Source: Azonexus hydrophilus (GTDB lineage: Bacteria; Pseudomonadota; Gammaproteobacteria; Burkholderiales; Rhodocyclaceae). Taken from it: a stretch of DNA of 64,000 nt. A program made the translations under genes and the position numbers. The notes below the pieces were generated by a model. It was not told where the DNA came from, searched no databases, and worked only from the letters and a program-made list of their open reading frames with translations. Shown piece by piece: positions 36,485-46,261 of this stretch (position 1 is the stretch's first letter; every line of letters begins with the position of its first letter). The DNA lies in NCBI RefSeq assembly GCF_905120355.1, contig NZ_CAJHOB010000013.1:1-64000 (forward strand), read 5' to 3'.

Positions 36485-36490
36485 CGCGGC

Positions 36491-36973
36491 ATGCGAATCC
36501 ACATTTCGGTAGCCCAGCAGCAACTCAGTCTGTATACCGACGACGGCAACCTGCTGCGGCGTTATCCGGTTTCCACCGCCAAAGCGGGAGTTGGCGAGTG
36601 CTGCGGCAGCTTTCAGACACCGCGGGGTCGGCACCTGATCCGCGCCAAGATCGGCGCCGGAGCCCCCGCAAATACGGTGTTCGTGCGCCGACGCCCGACC
36701 GGAGAAATCTGGTCGCCGGAACTGGCTGCAGCTTTTCCCGGACGCGACTGGATTCTCACCCGCATTCTCTGGCTGTCCGGCTGCGAAGCCGGATTCAACC
36801 GACTCGGCCAGGTGGATACCATGCGCCGCTTCGTTTACATCCACGGCGCTCCCGATACCGCACAGATGGGCGTGCCCGGCTCGCATGGCTGCGTGCGTAT
36901 GAGCAATGCCGATCTGATCGACCTGTTTGACCGCGTGCCCTGTTATACGCCGGTCGAAATCTGCGAGAACTGA
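36491..36973 (+). CDS. L,D-transpeptidase (YkuD-type) protein
   Basis: A 160-residue YkuD-type domain: MRIHISVAQQQLSLYTDDG at the start, YIHGAPDT with the conserved His, and GSHGCVRMSNADLIDL with the catalytic Cys in SHGCVRM. Such enzymes form 3-3 cross-links or attach proteins to peptidoglycan in the periplasm, yet no signal peptide is visible here, so export is unclear or another N-terminus exists. Its last 31 bases overlap the convergent NRDE gene. Confidence 0.85.
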   Translation: MRIHISVAQQQLSLYTDDGNLLRRYPVSTAKAGVGECCGSFQTPRGRHLIRAKIGAGAPANTVFVRRRPTGEIWSPELAAAFPGRDWILTRILWLSGCEAGFNRLGQVDTMRRFVYIHGAPDTAQMGVPGSHGCVRMSNADLIDLFDRVPCYTPVEICEN

Positions 36974-37704
36974 ATCTCCTCACCGGCAGGCGAAAAGCTT
37001 TTTTCCAGGAGCAGGGCCTCACCGGAGCGGTGTCGCAGGTAAAGCGTTGAGGCCCGGGTGCCATAGTTGGGCGAACAGACAAAAATGGCCGACAGCAGCC
37101 GCTCCCATTCGGGGGACACGCCGGTCGCGGGCAGATCATGCTCGGCGGCCAGATGCCGGTCCGCCAGCAGGGTAAAAAAAGCTTCCGCAGCGGGCAGCGT
37201 TTCCAGCGCACTGACAAAGGCCGTGCGCGCCCGCACCAGTTTCGGCCAGGGCGTATCGAGACGATGGTTGGACAGGCCGTAAACGCCAGCAGGTAACACC
37301 TGCGCTGCAGCGCTCCCTGCTGGCTGACGGTTGCTCAGGTAAAGCAGCGTATCGTGGTCGGCGAGCAGCAGGTTGAATCCCGAATAGGCGGCAAGATCGA
37401 TACGCGCGGCAAAAGTGGCGGCGGCATCCGGCTGGCGCAGGAAACCTGCGGTCAGTTCGCCGCGTGAGCAAGCTCCCGCCGGCACCCCTGGCTCGCGGAC
37501 ATTGGTCACGGCGGCAAAACGACCATCACGATGCGCAGCCAGCCAGGTACCGCCAGCCTGCCGGTCACGCCCACCAAAAATCTGTGGCGCATCGTCCCAG
37601 AACGCTGCGGCATCGGTAGGACGGGCATGAAATTCGTCCCGATTAGCAGCGACCACCAGCGGAAACTCGGGATGCACCTGCCAGCCGGCAACGATCAGGC
37701 ACAT
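36943..37704 (-). CDS. NRDE-family (TANGO2-like) protein
   Basis: A 253-residue protein with the family hallmark MCLIVAGW (Cys2) and VVAANRDEFHARPT, followed by FGGRDRQAGGTWLA and FAAVTNVREPG. The Ntn-hydrolase-like fold begins at Cys2 after Met removal. The biochemical role of bacterial members is unclear; eukaryotic TANGO2 relates to haem or lipid handling. It lies 21 bases downstream of ygfZ on the same strand, so co-transcription is likely. Confidence 0.88.
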   Translation of the reverse strand: MCLIVAGWQVHPEFPLVVAANRDEFHARPTDAAAFWDDAPQIFGGRDRQAGGTWLAAHRDGRFAAVTNVREPGVPAGACSRGELTAGFLRQPDAAATFAARIDLAAYSGFNLLLADHDTLLYLSNRQPAGSAAAQVLPAGVYGLSNHRLDTPWPKLVRARTAFVSALETLPAAEAFFTLLADRHLAAEHDLPATGVSPEWERLLSAIFVCSPNYGTRASTLYLRHRSGEALLLEKSFSPAGEEIQFSQISTGV

Positions 37705-37725
37705 CGCCGTCTCCCCGTGCTGCGA

Positions 37726-38757
37726 TCAGGCCGGGGCATCATGTTCAGGGTGAACGGCCCGTGCAACCAGCGGCGCCCCGTCCCGGGCGCCCAGGCGCAC
37801 CGTCCCGGCATGACTGACCTGAATCACCGCCAGCCCGGCAAAACCGCCACCGGGGGCTGGGGCACCCGTCACGATCTGGCCCACGGCCTGATCCGGGTTG
37901 TCCGGGGAGAACAGTTCGCCGCCTGCCGCCAGTTCCAGCGGACTATCGACCCGGAACAAACTCCGCTTCACCTTGCCCAGATACTGTGTACGGGCGACGA
38001 TTTCCTGCCCGGGATAACAGCCCTTGTTGAAACTCAGCCCCCCGATCTGTTCGAGATCAAGCATTTGCGGCACAAAAGCTTCCTGTGTCGCTTGCGTCAC
38101 CAGCGGCAGGGCATTTTCAACATCCAGCCAGCGCCATACCGGCAGCCCCACTGGCCGCGCCTTGCCGGCCAACTGCAGCCACACATCCGCGGCCTGCGCC
38201 AGCGGACAGATAACGATGACCCGCTGCGCATCCAGTCGCAGCACTTCAATCGGGCCCTGCTGCAGACTGTGCAGCACGTCGCCAGGCGCCCGCAGCCCGG
38301 CGGCAGCCAGCGCTTCATCAAGCTGAGCGCCGGCCAGGCCGAGCAGCACACATTCTGGCTGCGCCGTCAGTGTGACCTTGGCACGCAACACGTACATGCG
38401 CAGGCGTTTTTCACTGAATGCGAGGAGATTTTCTGCCAGCAGCAGCCGATAGCCAGCGGCGCCACGCCGTACGATGAAACTCGCTAGCAGACGCCCCTTG
38501 GCGGTACACCAGCCGGCATGACGCGCCTGATCCGGTGCCAGCGCAGTGATGTCGCTGGTGAACTGGTTATGCAAAAAAGCCCCGGCATCGTCTCCGCCCG
38601 CATCCAGCACCGCCAGATGGGTAAGCGGCGCCAGCACGGTCTGCTGGCCAGCGGCGTGCAATTCGCCGCTCGCATCGCCGAAATCAAGGACTTCACCCGT
38701 GCTTTCCGAAAAATGTGCCTCGGTGGATTCGAGAAAACTACGCCAGTGCTCATTCAT
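37726..38757 (-). CDS. ygfZ: Folate-binding protein YgfZ (Fe-S cluster assembly)
   Basis: A 343-residue tetrahydrofolate-binding protein of the GcvT-like family that helps assemble or repair some Fe-S enzymes. The hallmark K-G-C-Y-x-G-Q-E is present in FNKGCYPGQEIVARTQYLG. The N-terminal region (DDAGAFLHNQFTSDITAL) and GRLLASFIVRRGAAGYRLLL match the family. It is divergent from mltG with 159 bases between the starts. Confidence 0.93.
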   Translation of the reverse strand: MNEHWRSFLESTEAHFSESTGEVLDFGDASGELHAAGQQTVLAPLTHLAVLDAGGDDAGAFLHNQFTSDITALAPDQARHAGWCTAKGRLLASFIVRRGAAGYRLLLAENLLAFSEKRLRMYVLRAKVTLTAQPECVLLGLAGAQLDEALAAAGLRAPGDVLHSLQQGPIEVLRLDAQRVIVICPLAQAADVWLQLAGKARPVGLPVWRWLDVENALPLVTQATQEAFVPQMLDLEQIGGLSFNKGCYPGQEIVARTQYLGKVKRSLFRVDSPLELAAGGELFSPDNPDQAVGQIVTGAPAPGGGFAGLAVIQVSHAGTVRLGARDGAPLVARAVHPEHDAPA

Positions 38758-38916
38758 GCAAGATATTCCTTGGAGGGGCCGCCAGCCGCGAAAGCGGGCG
38801 AGAGGAGGGGGTTGTGGGCTATTATAGCGGCCGCTGCCGAGCCTCTTCCTGCGGATGGCACGGCATGTCGCTGCGGGAAGTGCTGCAAGGACCCCGCATC
38901 CTGCTTACGAGTTCCC

Positions 38917-39930
38917 ATGCGTACCGTCTTTCGTCTATTCATTGTCTGTTTTTTCGGCGCTGCCATTGCGCTGGGGTTGTTTTATGCCTGGGCAACGCAA
39001 GCCTTGAATGTGTCTGCCCCAACGGAAGACGAGAGCGCCGCGCATGCCATCGAGTTCCGCATCCCCCCCGGCAGCAGCCTGCGTGCTGCCGTGCAAATTC
39101 TCAATACTGCCGGCGTACCACTTGATGCCGACCTGTTTGCCCTGCTGGCCCGCCTGCAAGGGCAGGGGGGGGCAATCAAGGCGGGCAGTTATGTCTTGTC
39201 GCACGGTGAGACACCGCAGACGCTGCTGCAGAAGCTGGTTGGTGGCCGGGTCAGCCAGGCCAGTGTCACCCTGGTCGAAGGGTGGACTTTCCGCCAGTTC
39301 CGCGCCCGCCTGGATGCACAAACCACACTGCAGCATGACACGGCGGGCATGAGCGAAAGCGAGATTGCGCAGAAACTGGGCTTGCCCAGTCTGGAAGGGC
39401 GGTTTCTGCCCGATACCTATCTGTTTGACAAAGGCAGCAGCGACCTCGATATCCTGCGCCGTGCCGGCCACGCCATGGAACGCGCGCTGGCAAGCGTCTG
39501 GCAGGCGCGCCCGCAAGGCTTGCCCTACAAAACAGCCGAAGAAGCGCTGATCATGGCGTCCATCATCGAAAAGGAAACCGGGCGGCCGGAGGACAGGGCG
39601 CACGTCGCCGCCGTTTTCGTCAATCGCCTGCGCATCGGCATGCGCCTGCAGACCGATCCGACGGTTATTTACGGCCTGGGCGACAGCTTCGACGGCAATT
39701 TGCGCAAGATTCACCTGCAAACCGATACCCCGTACAACACCTACACCCGCGCCGGCCTGCCGCCGACGCCCATTGCCATGCCCGGCCTGGCAGCGTTGCA
39801 GGCAGCTTTTACTCCCGCAGCCAGCAAAGCCCTTTATTTTGTCGCGCGGGGCGATGGCAGCAGCCATTTTTCGCGCACCCTGGACGAACACAACCAGGCC
39901 GTCAACCGCTACCAGCGAGGCAGACCATGA
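38917..39930 (+). CDS. mltG: Endolytic murein transglycosylase MltG
   Basis: A 337-residue inner-membrane enzyme that cuts nascent glycan strands and sets their length. ATG 38917 gives an N-terminal membrane anchor ([20 protein letters not shown]), then a LysM-like region ([17 protein letters not shown]) and the YceG domain with catalytic Glu in [13 protein letters not shown] and the closing [20 protein letters not shown]. The much longer frame opening at 38518 runs through the divergent ygfZ gene and is rejected. Overlaps tmk by 4 nt (ATGA). Confidence 0.96.
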   Translation: MRTVFRLFIVCFFGAAIALGLFYAWATQALNVSAPTEDESAAHAIEFRIPPGSSLRAAVQILNTAGVPLDADLFALLARLQGQGGAIKAGSYVLSHGETPQTLLQKLVGGRVSQASVTLVEGWTFRQFRARLDAQTTLQHDTAGMSESEIAQKLGLPSLEGRFLPDTYLFDKGSSDLDILRRAGHAMERALASVWQARPQGLPYKTAEEALIMASIIEKETGRPEDRAHVAAVFVNRLRIGMRLQTDPTVIYGLGDSFDGNLRKIHLQTDTPYNTYTRAGLPPTPIAMPGLAALQAAFTPAASKALYFVARGDGSSHFSRTLDEHNQAVNRYQRGRP

Positions 39931-40535
39931 GAGGAAAATTCATCACTTTTGAAGGCATCGATGGCGCCGGCAAAAGCAGTCACGTCAATTGGCTGGCCGA
40001 CACCCTGCGCCAGCGCGGTCTGACCGTACAGGTCACTCGCGAACCCGGAGGCACACCGCTGGGCGAGAAGCTGCGCGAACTGCTCCTGAACGAGCCGATG
40101 CATCTGGAAACGGAAACCCTGCTCATGTTCGCCGCTCGCCGCGAGCATATTGCCCGCGTTATCGAGCCCGCCCTGGCCCGTGGCGAGTGGGTGGTTTGCG
40201 ACCGCTTCAGTGACGCCACCTGGGCCTACCAGGGCGGAGGTCGAGGCCTCGATAAAACCAAGTTCCTGACTCTGGAACACTGGGTGCTCGACCATCTGCA
40301 ACCTGATCTCACCTTGTTGTTCGATCTGCCGCTAGCCGTGGCCCGCGAGCGCATCGCACTGGCCAACCGCACCCTCGACCGTTTCGAACAGGAACGTGCC
40401 GATTTTCATGAGCGTGTCCGCCAGGCCTACCTCGACCGGGCGCAACATTTCGCCCAGCGCATGCGTGTCATCAATGCCAGCCGCAGTCTGCCAGAAATCC
40501 AGAAAACACTTGAAGAAATAATCAAAACCATTTGA
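39927..40535 (+). CDS. tmk: Thymidylate kinase
   Basis: A 202-residue kinase making dTDP from dTMP. The P-loop is [12 protein letters not shown], the DR(Y/F) motif is [17 protein letters not shown], and the thymidine-binding [14 protein letters not shown] is complete. Length is normal. It is translationally coupled to mltG and sits next to holB in the usual order. Confidence 0.97.
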   Translation: MRGKFITFEGIDGAGKSSHVNWLADTLRQRGLTVQVTREPGGTPLGEKLRELLLNEPMHLETETLLMFAARREHIARVIEPALARGEWVVCDRFSDATWAYQGGGRGLDKTKFLTLEHWVLDHLQPDLTLLFDLPLAVARERIALANRTLDRFEQERADFHERVRQAYLDRAQHFAQRMRVINASRSLPEIQKTLEEIIKTI

Positions 40536-40537
40536 TT

Positions 40538-41581
40538 ATGAACATTTTAGATCTTCACAAAAAAACCTGGGACGAACTATCTTCACGGCGAGACAGGTTG
40601 CCGCATGCGCTCCTGCTCAGCGGTCAGCGCGGCATAGGCAAGTTTGCCGTGGCAAAGGATTTTGCGGCTTCGCTATTGTGTGAAAACCCGGACGCGCAGC
40701 AACGTGCCTGTGGACATTGCCTCGCGTGCAACTGGTTTGCCCAGGGCAATCACCCGGATTTTCGCCTGCTGCAACCGGAAGCCATGACGGAAATCAGCAG
40801 CGGCGAGGAGGAGGGGAAGAAGAAGGCGAGCAAGGAAATCCTCATTGATCAGGTCCGGGCGCTGGATGAGTTTCTCGGTGTCGGCAGCCACCGTGGCGGA
40901 CTGAGCATCGTCCTCGTCAATCCAGCCGAAGCGATGAACCGCAATGCCGCCAATTCAATCTTGAAAATACTTGAAGAACCTCCTGCAGGTATATTGTTTT
41001 TATTGATTTCAGATGAGCAATCAAGATTGCTACCCACCATTCGCAGCCGCTGCCAGAGCATCTTGATCGGTCTGCCGGAAACGCCCGCCGCACAGGCCTA
41101 TCTGCGCGCTTCCGGGATCGACGACGCTGAACGCTGGCTAGCCTTGAGTGGCGGCGCGCCCCGCCTCGCCCTCGAACTGGCGGAAAAAAACGGCAGCGGG
41201 CAGGGCAGCTGGCTACCGACCCTGCTCACGCATCTGAAGCAGGGCGCGCAGCACGACCCCTTGCGCGCCGCAGGCGACATCGACAAATTACTACGCGAAC
41301 AAAAGGGGGCACTGAGTTTGCGGCAGATCATCGATACCCTGCAGAAATGGCTGATCGATCTGACGCAAGCCGCCAACAGCCTGCCAGTGCGTTATTTTCT
41401 GGCGAACAATGGCGAAATCAGTGCCTTGGCTGCTAAGATTCCCAGCACTCGGCTGGTGCGCGCTTACCGCAAACTTGCGACACAGCGCCGGGAAGCCGAG
41501 CAACCAGTGAACGGACGCCTCTTTCTGGAAGGTGTTTTTCTCGATTACCGGGATTTGTTTAGTCCACGACCGGGTGAATGA
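40538..41581 (+). CDS. holB: DNA polymerase III subunit delta'
   Basis: A 347-residue clamp-loader subunit. ATG 40538 (MNILDLHKKTWDE) is preferred to TTG 40532. The AAA+ fold has a modified P-loop (SGQRGIGKFAVAK), the zinc-binding Cys group (CENPDAQQRACGHCLAC), the NAANSILKILEEPP segment with the SRC sensor (LPTIRSRCQSI), and the C-terminal helical collar domain. In the clamp loader, delta' is the stator. Its stop overlaps the PilZ start as ATGA. Confidence 0.94.
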   Translation: MNILDLHKKTWDELSSRRDRLPHALLLSGQRGIGKFAVAKDFAASLLCENPDAQQRACGHCLACNWFAQGNHPDFRLLQPEAMTEISSGEEEGKKKASKEILIDQVRALDEFLGVGSHRGGLSIVLVNPAEAMNRNAANSILKILEEPPAGILFLLISDEQSRLLPTIRSRCQSILIGLPETPAAQAYLRASGIDDAERWLALSGGAPRLALELAEKNGSGQGSWLPTLLTHLKQGAQHDPLRAAGDIDKLLREQKGALSLRQIIDTLQKWLIDLTQAANSLPVRYFLANNGEISALAAKIPSTRLVRAYRKLATQRREAEQPVNGRLFLEGVFLDYRDLFSPRPGE

Positions 41582-41949
41582 ACGCAATGAGTGAAGTCAA
41601 AAACGTACCCCAGCGCCCCAGTGTTTTGTCGCTGAATATCAATTCAAAATCAGCGCTTTACGCCGCTTTCATGCCGCACGTGAAAAATGGCGGCATCTTC
41701 ATCCCCACCACCCGCGGCTATGCTCTCGGCGATGAAGTGTTCATGCTGTTGTCGCTGATGGATGACCCGACCAAACTGCCGATTGCCGGCACCGTCATCT
41801 GGGTCACGCCGCCCGGCGCCCAGAATGGCCGCGCACAAGGCGTTGGCGTGCATTTCAACAATGATGAAAGTGGGCACGAGGCACGCCGCAAAATCGAAGG
41901 GCTGCTAGGTGGCGTGCTGCAATCGGTACGCCCCACGCATACGCTGTAA
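41578..41949 (+). CDS. pilZ: PilZ-domain protein, type IV pilus related
   Basis: A 123-residue protein of the classical small PilZ group (VLSLNINSKSALYAAFMPHV, GGIFIPTTRGYALGDEVFML, VTPPGAQNGRAQGVGVHF). This group sits after holB and supports type IV pilus assembly; it lacks the RxxxR motif needed to bind c-di-GMP and so probably acts by protein contact. Starts within the holB stop and ends 6 bases before tatD. Confidence 0.9.
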   Translation: MNAMSEVKNVPQRPSVLSLNINSKSALYAAFMPHVKNGGIFIPTTRGYALGDEVFMLLSLMDDPTKLPIAGTVIWVTPPGAQNGRAQGVGVHFNNDESGHEARRKIEGLLGGVLQSVRPTHTL

Positions 41950-41955
41950 GCCCCC

Positions 41956-42738
41956 ATGTGGGTCGACTCGCATTGCCATCTTGATCTGCCTGAACTGGCC
42001 GGCTGCCTGCCGGAAGTGCTGGTCAGCATGCAGGAAAAAAACGTCGTTGCGGCACTCACGATCGCCGTCAACCTTGAGGACTTCCCCCAGGTTCTGGCGC
42101 TTGCCGAACACTCGGAGCGCCTGTACGCCAGCGTCGGTGTGCACCCCGAGTATGCCGATGCCAGAGAAGCCACGGAAGATGAACTATGCCGCCTTGCGCA
42201 GCATCCTAAAATCCTCGGCATTGGTGAAACCGGACTGGATTACTACTGGCAGAAAGATCAGCCTGAATGGCAGCGGCAGCGTTTTCGGACCCACATCCGC
42301 GCCGCCCGTCGCGTTGGTAAACCGCTGATCGTGCATACCCGCGATTCCGCCACCGACGTCATCCGCATCCTGCGAGAGGAGGGCGCCGATGCCGTCGGCG
42401 GCGTCATGCACTGCTTTACCGAAAACTGGGAAACCGCAGCGGCAGCCCTGGAGCTCGGGTTTTACCTGTCTTTTTCCGGCATCGTCACTTTCAAGAACGC
42501 CACACAGGTCAAGGAAGTTGCCCAAAAATGCCCGCTTGACCGGCTCCTGATCGAGACCGACGCACCTTACCTGGCCCCGGTGCCGTATCGTGGCAAACGC
42601 AACCAACCGGCTTACGTTGCCCACGTCGGCGAGGAAATCGCCCATTTGCGGGGGCTGGATCTGGCAGAGATCAGCAGCGCCACCTGCGCCAATTTCTGCC
42701 GTCTGTTCAATCCACCGCCCCTGCATTCATACGCCTAA
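41956..42738 (+). CDS. tatD: TatD-family metal-dependent DNase
   Basis: A 260-residue TIM-barrel hydrolase with all metal ligands visible: VDSHCHLDLPEL at the start, GIGETGLDYYW, LIVHTRDS, GVMHCFTENWE and LIETDAPYLAPVPYRGKRN. Members are 3'-5' exonucleases or work in DNA quality control. It follows pilZ in a conserved order and ends 3 bases before the ankyrin gene. Confidence 0.93.
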   Translation: MWVDSHCHLDLPELAGCLPEVLVSMQEKNVVAALTIAVNLEDFPQVLALAEHSERLYASVGVHPEYADAREATEDELCRLAQHPKILGIGETGLDYYWQKDQPEWQRQRFRTHIRAARRVGKPLIVHTRDSATDVIRILREEGADAVGGVMHCFTENWETAAAALELGFYLSFSGIVTFKNATQVKEVAQKCPLDRLLIETDAPYLAPVPYRGKRNQPAYVAHVGEEIAHLRGLDLAEISSATCANFCRLFNPPPLHSYA

Positions 42739-42741
42739 ATC

Positions 42742-43365
42742 ATGAAAAAAATCCTTGCCCTGACTCTCGCTGCTGCTTTGTCCCTGCCGCTGCACGCCAG
42801 CACCTATGACGATCTGATTCACGGCGCAATGCTTGGTAGCACCAGTGATATCCGTTCCTTGCTGCAACGCGGAGCTTCCGTCGACACCACGGACGCGCAG
42901 GGCAACACCTTGCTCATGCTGGCTGCGCGTGACGGGCACAATGAGTTGCTCCGATTGCTGATCGAGCACCGGGCCAAGCTCAATGCCCGTAATGCCGCGG
43001 GTGATACCGCCCTGGCGCTGGCTGCATTTCGCGGGCACCTGGAAAGCGTGCGTATTCTGCTCGATGCAGGCGCAGCGCAGACCGTCCCAGGTTGGCCGCC
43101 GCTGGTTTATTCGGCATTCGCTGGTCACAAAGAGGTTGCCCAGCTACTTCTGGCGCGTGGGGCCAACGTCAATGCCAGCGCCGACAATGGCATGACAGCA
43201 CTGATCGCAGCAGCGCGAAACGGCCACACTGAAATTGCCCGCATCCTGCTGGCAGCGGGTGCGGACATCACCATGAAAACAGATCGAGGCGAAACAGCAC
43301 GTCAGATCGCCTTGCAATACAAAAACACCGACATCGCCGAACTGATCGACAAGCGCAGCAACTAA
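42742..43365 (+). CDS. Exported ankyrin-repeat protein
   Basis: A 207-residue protein with a clear signal peptide (MKKILALTLAAALSLPLHAS) followed by five ankyrin repeats, for example GNTLLMLAARDGHNELLRLL, GDTALALAAFRGHLESVRIL and GMTALIAAARNGHTEIARIL. It should be periplasmic and bind a partner protein. It is translated right after tatD. Confidence 0.92.
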   Translation: MKKILALTLAAALSLPLHASTYDDLIHGAMLGSTSDIRSLLQRGASVDTTDAQGNTLLMLAARDGHNELLRLLIEHRAKLNARNAAGDTALALAAFRGHLESVRILLDAGAAQTVPGWPPLVYSAFAGHKEVAQLLLARGANVNASADNGMTALIAAARNGHTEIARILLAAGADITMKTDRGETARQIALQYKNTDIAELIDKRSN

Positions 43366-43662
43366 GCTGCTCAGGTGCTGTGCGGTACCGACAACAAGGC
43401 AGGAATGTTTGTGTTTTGTTTGTCGCCTTGCAAGGGCTGACTGAGAAACACCCTGGGTAAATTGATCTTGCGGGCCGCAAACGATGGCCTCTCAGACCTA
43501 CCTTGCTGGTGTCGCATAATTTGCATTATGTTAAATAAAGTATTGCTCAGCGTGCCAAGCAAACAGCCAATAAACTTCTCGACTCCTGTCATGGCCCGTT
43601 TAGGCAACCGGCTAACGTCTGTCACACGCTAAAATACTCGCCTTTTCTCGGAGGGTCCGCAT
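43366..43662. other. Intergenic region before the bio genes
   Basis: About 300 bases without a credible gene. The AT-rich part near 43525-43545 (TGCATTATGTTAAATAAAGT) could hold the promoter for bioH-bioC-bioD, but no clear -35/-10 pair can be named. A GGAGG ribosome site lies just before the bioH start. Confidence 0.5.
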
Positions 43663-44373
43663 GTGACACGTTCTCTCGTTTTTCTCCCCGGATGGTGTCT
43701 TGGACGCGGGCCGCTACTAACCACAGTGCGGGCGCTGGAGGGTCAGTTCATTGATCTACCAGGTTATCTCGACAGCCCACGCTGCGCTGATTTCACTGAC
43801 GCCGTAGAACAGATTGGCGCGCGTCTGCCAAAAGACTGTGTGCTCGCAGGCTGGTCGATTGGCGCCCAGTTGGCGTTGGCAATCGCGGTGCGCTTTCCTG
43901 ACAAGGTCGGCAAACTGCTGCTCGTCGCGGGCACGGCCTCTTTCGTGCAGCGTGAGGGCTGGCCGCATGCCATGCCGGAATCCACGCTGGCCGAATTCAC
44001 GGCCGCAATGATAGCCGACCCAGCGGGGATGCTGCCGCGCTTTGTGGGTGGCTTCAACCGGGGCGACGACTACGCCAAGGAGGTAACCCGGCGCATTCTC
44101 GAAACGGCCGACCCTCTCCCCCCCCCGGAAGTACTGGCCGATGGCTTGGCCTGGCTGCGTGATGTTGATTTACGCACCGCCGCTCCCCTGGTCAAGGCAC
44201 CCACGCTGCTCATCCACGGTGCAGCCGATCCCCTGATGCCGCTGGCGGCAGCTGAAGCGCTGGCAGCACTGATTCCTGATGTGCAGGTGCACAGCATGCG
44301 GGGCTGCGCTCATGCACCTTTCCTGTCACAGCCAGAAGAATTTCTTGCTCTAGTCCGCGCCTTTATCGCATGA
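43663..44373 (+). CDS. bioH: Pimeloyl-ACP methyl ester carboxylesterase BioH
   Basis: A 236-residue alpha/beta hydrolase starting at GTG 43663 after GGAGG. The nucleophile elbow is LAGWSIGAQLA (GxSxG form GWSIG), the Asp lies in LIHGAADPLMP and the His in MRGCAHAPFLS. In biotin synthesis it removes the methyl group from pimeloyl-ACP methyl ester. It overlaps bioC by 4 nt; bioH, bioC and bioD form one operon. Confidence 0.9.
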   Translation: MTRSLVFLPGWCLGRGPLLTTVRALEGQFIDLPGYLDSPRCADFTDAVEQIGARLPKDCVLAGWSIGAQLALAIAVRFPDKVGKLLLVAGTASFVQREGWPHAMPESTLAEFTAAMIADPAGMLPRFVGGFNRGDDYAKEVTRRILETADPLPPPEVLADGLAWLRDVDLRTAAPLVKAPTLLIHGAADPLMPLAAAEALAALIPDVQVHSMRGCAHAPFLSQPEEFLALVRAFIA

Positions 44374-45137
44374 GCACACCCGCACGGCACCAGGTGCGCC
44401 AATCGTTCGAACGCGCCGCAGCCACTTACGACCAGGCCGCCGGAGTACAACGCCTCGCCTGCAAGATTCTGGCCGAACAATTGCCGCAGTCACTATCGGC
44501 CACGCCGCGACTACTCGATGCCGGTTGTGGCACGGGCTATGCCCTGCCCTTGCTGCAGGCGTTCGCCCCGACAGCCGAGGTGCTGGCGCTCGACCTGGCA
44601 CCCGCCATGCTGGCGCGTGCGCATGCGGCAACGGCCAGAATACAAGGCGATCTGGAGTGCCTGCCACTGGCCACGGCCTGTATCGATCTGTACTGGTCCA
44701 GCCTGGCCTGGCAATGGTGCGATCCCGCTCGCGCTCTGGCAGAAGCCCGGCGGGTGCTGCGCCGCGGGGGGCATTTCCTGCTCTGCAGCCTGGGACCCGC
44801 AACTTTCACCGAATTGCGCCAGGCCTTTGCAGCGGTCGATGACTACCCGCACACCCTCGACTTTCTCGCTGGCGACACGCTGCTGCAGCTCGCGCAAAGC
44901 GCAGGATTTCCGGCGCTGGAGTTACGCTGCCAGCGCGCTACCGTGCACTATCCAGACGTTAGACATCTGCTGCAGGCGGTGAAGGCCGTTGGCGCCAATC
45001 AACTCGGCCCGGGTCGCCGTACCGGGCTGATGGGACGGGCTGCTTTTTCCCGCTTGCGCACAGCGTACGAAACGCAGCGGCAGGCGGCTGGCCTGCCACT
45101 CTCCTACGACCTCATTTTTTTATCCGGAACCGCATGA
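44370..45137 (+). CDS. bioC: Malonyl-ACP O-methyltransferase BioC
   Basis: A 255-residue SAM-dependent methyltransferase that starts pimelate synthesis. The N-terminal helix matches BioC (VRQSFERAAATYDQAAGVQR), motif I is LLDAGCGTGYALP, and the DLAPAMLARA and LYWSSLAWQWC segments are typical. It overlaps both bioH and bioD by 4 nt. Confidence 0.94.
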   Translation: MSTPARHQVRQSFERAAATYDQAAGVQRLACKILAEQLPQSLSATPRLLDAGCGTGYALPLLQAFAPTAEVLALDLAPAMLARAHAATARIQGDLECLPLATACIDLYWSSLAWQWCDPARALAEARRVLRRGGHFLLCSLGPATFTELRQAFAAVDDYPHTLDFLAGDTLLQLAQSAGFPALELRCQRATVHYPDVRHLLQAVKAVGANQLGPGRRTGLMGRAAFSRLRTAYETQRQAAGLPLSYDLIFLSGTA

Positions 45138-45823
45138 GCACTGCTTATTTCCTGACCGGCACCGATACCGAAATCGGCAAGACCCACATCGTCTGCGCGC
45201 TCCTCGAGCAAGCGCGCCAGCTGGGCTTGCGCGCCACCGGACTGAAACCGGTGGCAGCCGGGATCGAAGCGGATGGCGAAAATGACGATGTGCGCCGTAT
45301 CCGTCAGGCCAGCAACGTTGCTCTGCCCGCTCCGATACGCAACCCCTACTGTTTTGCGCCGCCCATCGCGCCCCATCTGGCGGCGGCCCAGGCCGGCGTC
45401 GAAATCGATTTCGCCCGAATTGCCGCAAGCCTGAGCAACGCGCAGCAGCACGCTGATTTTGTCGTTGTCGAGGGTGCGGGTGGATTCTGCATTCCGCTCG
45501 GGCCGGATCAAACCAGCGCCGATCTGGCGGTAGCCCTGCAGTTGCCGGTCATCCTCGTGGTCGGCCTACGCCTGGGCTGCCTCAACCATGCCCTGCTCAC
45601 TGCCGAAGCCATCACCCGCCGCGGCTTGGTGCTGGCCGGCTGGGTCGGCAATCATCTGGCAACGCCGATGTCGCACGCTGCGGAAAACATGGCTACCCTG
45701 CGCGCCCTTCTGCCGGCGCCCTGTCTGGGCGAAATCAGCTGGCGGGATGACGGCGATATCAGCGCCAGTGCCAACGAACTACAACTGCCACCCAGCGAAT
45801 GCTTCAGGAGCCGGGCAATATAA
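45134..45823 (+). CDS. bioD: Dethiobiotin synthetase BioD (first copy)
   Basis: A 229-residue ATP-dependent enzyme that closes the ureido ring using CO2. The P-loop is FLTGTDTEIGKT, the substrate Lys lies in GLKPVAAGIE, and the Mg-binding Glu in VVVEGAGGFCIPLG. It closes the bioH-bioC-bioD operon. A second bioD lies at 61877-62548. Its last 20 bases overlap the end of the convergent HD-GYP remnant. Confidence 0.94.
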   Translation: MSTAYFLTGTDTEIGKTHIVCALLEQARQLGLRATGLKPVAAGIEADGENDDVRRIRQASNVALPAPIRNPYCFAPPIAPHLAAAQAGVEIDFARIAASLSNAQQHADFVVVEGAGGFCIPLGPDQTSADLAVALQLPVILVVGLRLGCLNHALLTAEAITRRGLVLAGWVGNHLATPMSHAAENMATLRALLPAPCLGEISWRDDGDISASANELQLPPSECFRSRAI

Positions 45824-46258
45824 GTGCGTGCGGATCGAGGTCTTGATCGACGAACTCCGGATTTGCTTCGGAACCCTGTGGCGATGTTTCATCCTGGAAC
45901 TGCTGGCGGATCTCCAGAATATCTTCCCAGCCGGCGAGAAAAGCCTCCACGCAGAGCGGATCAAAGTGCTTGCTGCGACCGTTTTCCAAGTACTGTAGCG
46001 CCTCTTCGAGGGGCCACGTCTTTTTGTACGGCCGTTCGGAGGTCAGCGCGTCGAACACGTCTGCCACCGCCACGATGCGACCGAATAACGGAATATCGCG
46101 CCCTTTGAGCCCCGCAGGATAACCGCTGCCATCATATTTTTCGTGGTGGGTACGGGCAATTTCTGCGCCCGCCTGCAGCACTTCCGAACCGCTATCTTTC
46201 AGAAGCTCATAGCCAAACAGGAGGGTCGGCCGGGAATCATGAAAAATTCCCCGAAAAC
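45804..46258 (-). pseudogene. HD-GYP phosphodiesterase, 5'-truncated remnant
   Basis: Only the C-terminal half of an HD-GYP domain remains: an HP-IG-like segment (PTLLFGYELLKDSGSEVLQ), ARTHHEKYDGSGYPAGL with the HHE and GYP parts, and VADVFDALTSERPYKK. The N-terminal metal-binding H...HD and any sensor domain are missing; the frame hits a stop at about 46267, inside the KfrA-like gene. No ribosome site is present. It is probably dead, broken by the event that brought the KfrA-like gene. Confidence 0.8.
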
Positions 46259-46261
46259 TGC

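Noticed and set aside
38518-38916. Long N-terminal extension of mltG
   Set aside because: It runs through the divergent ygfZ gene, and the membrane anchor begins exactly at ATG 38917.
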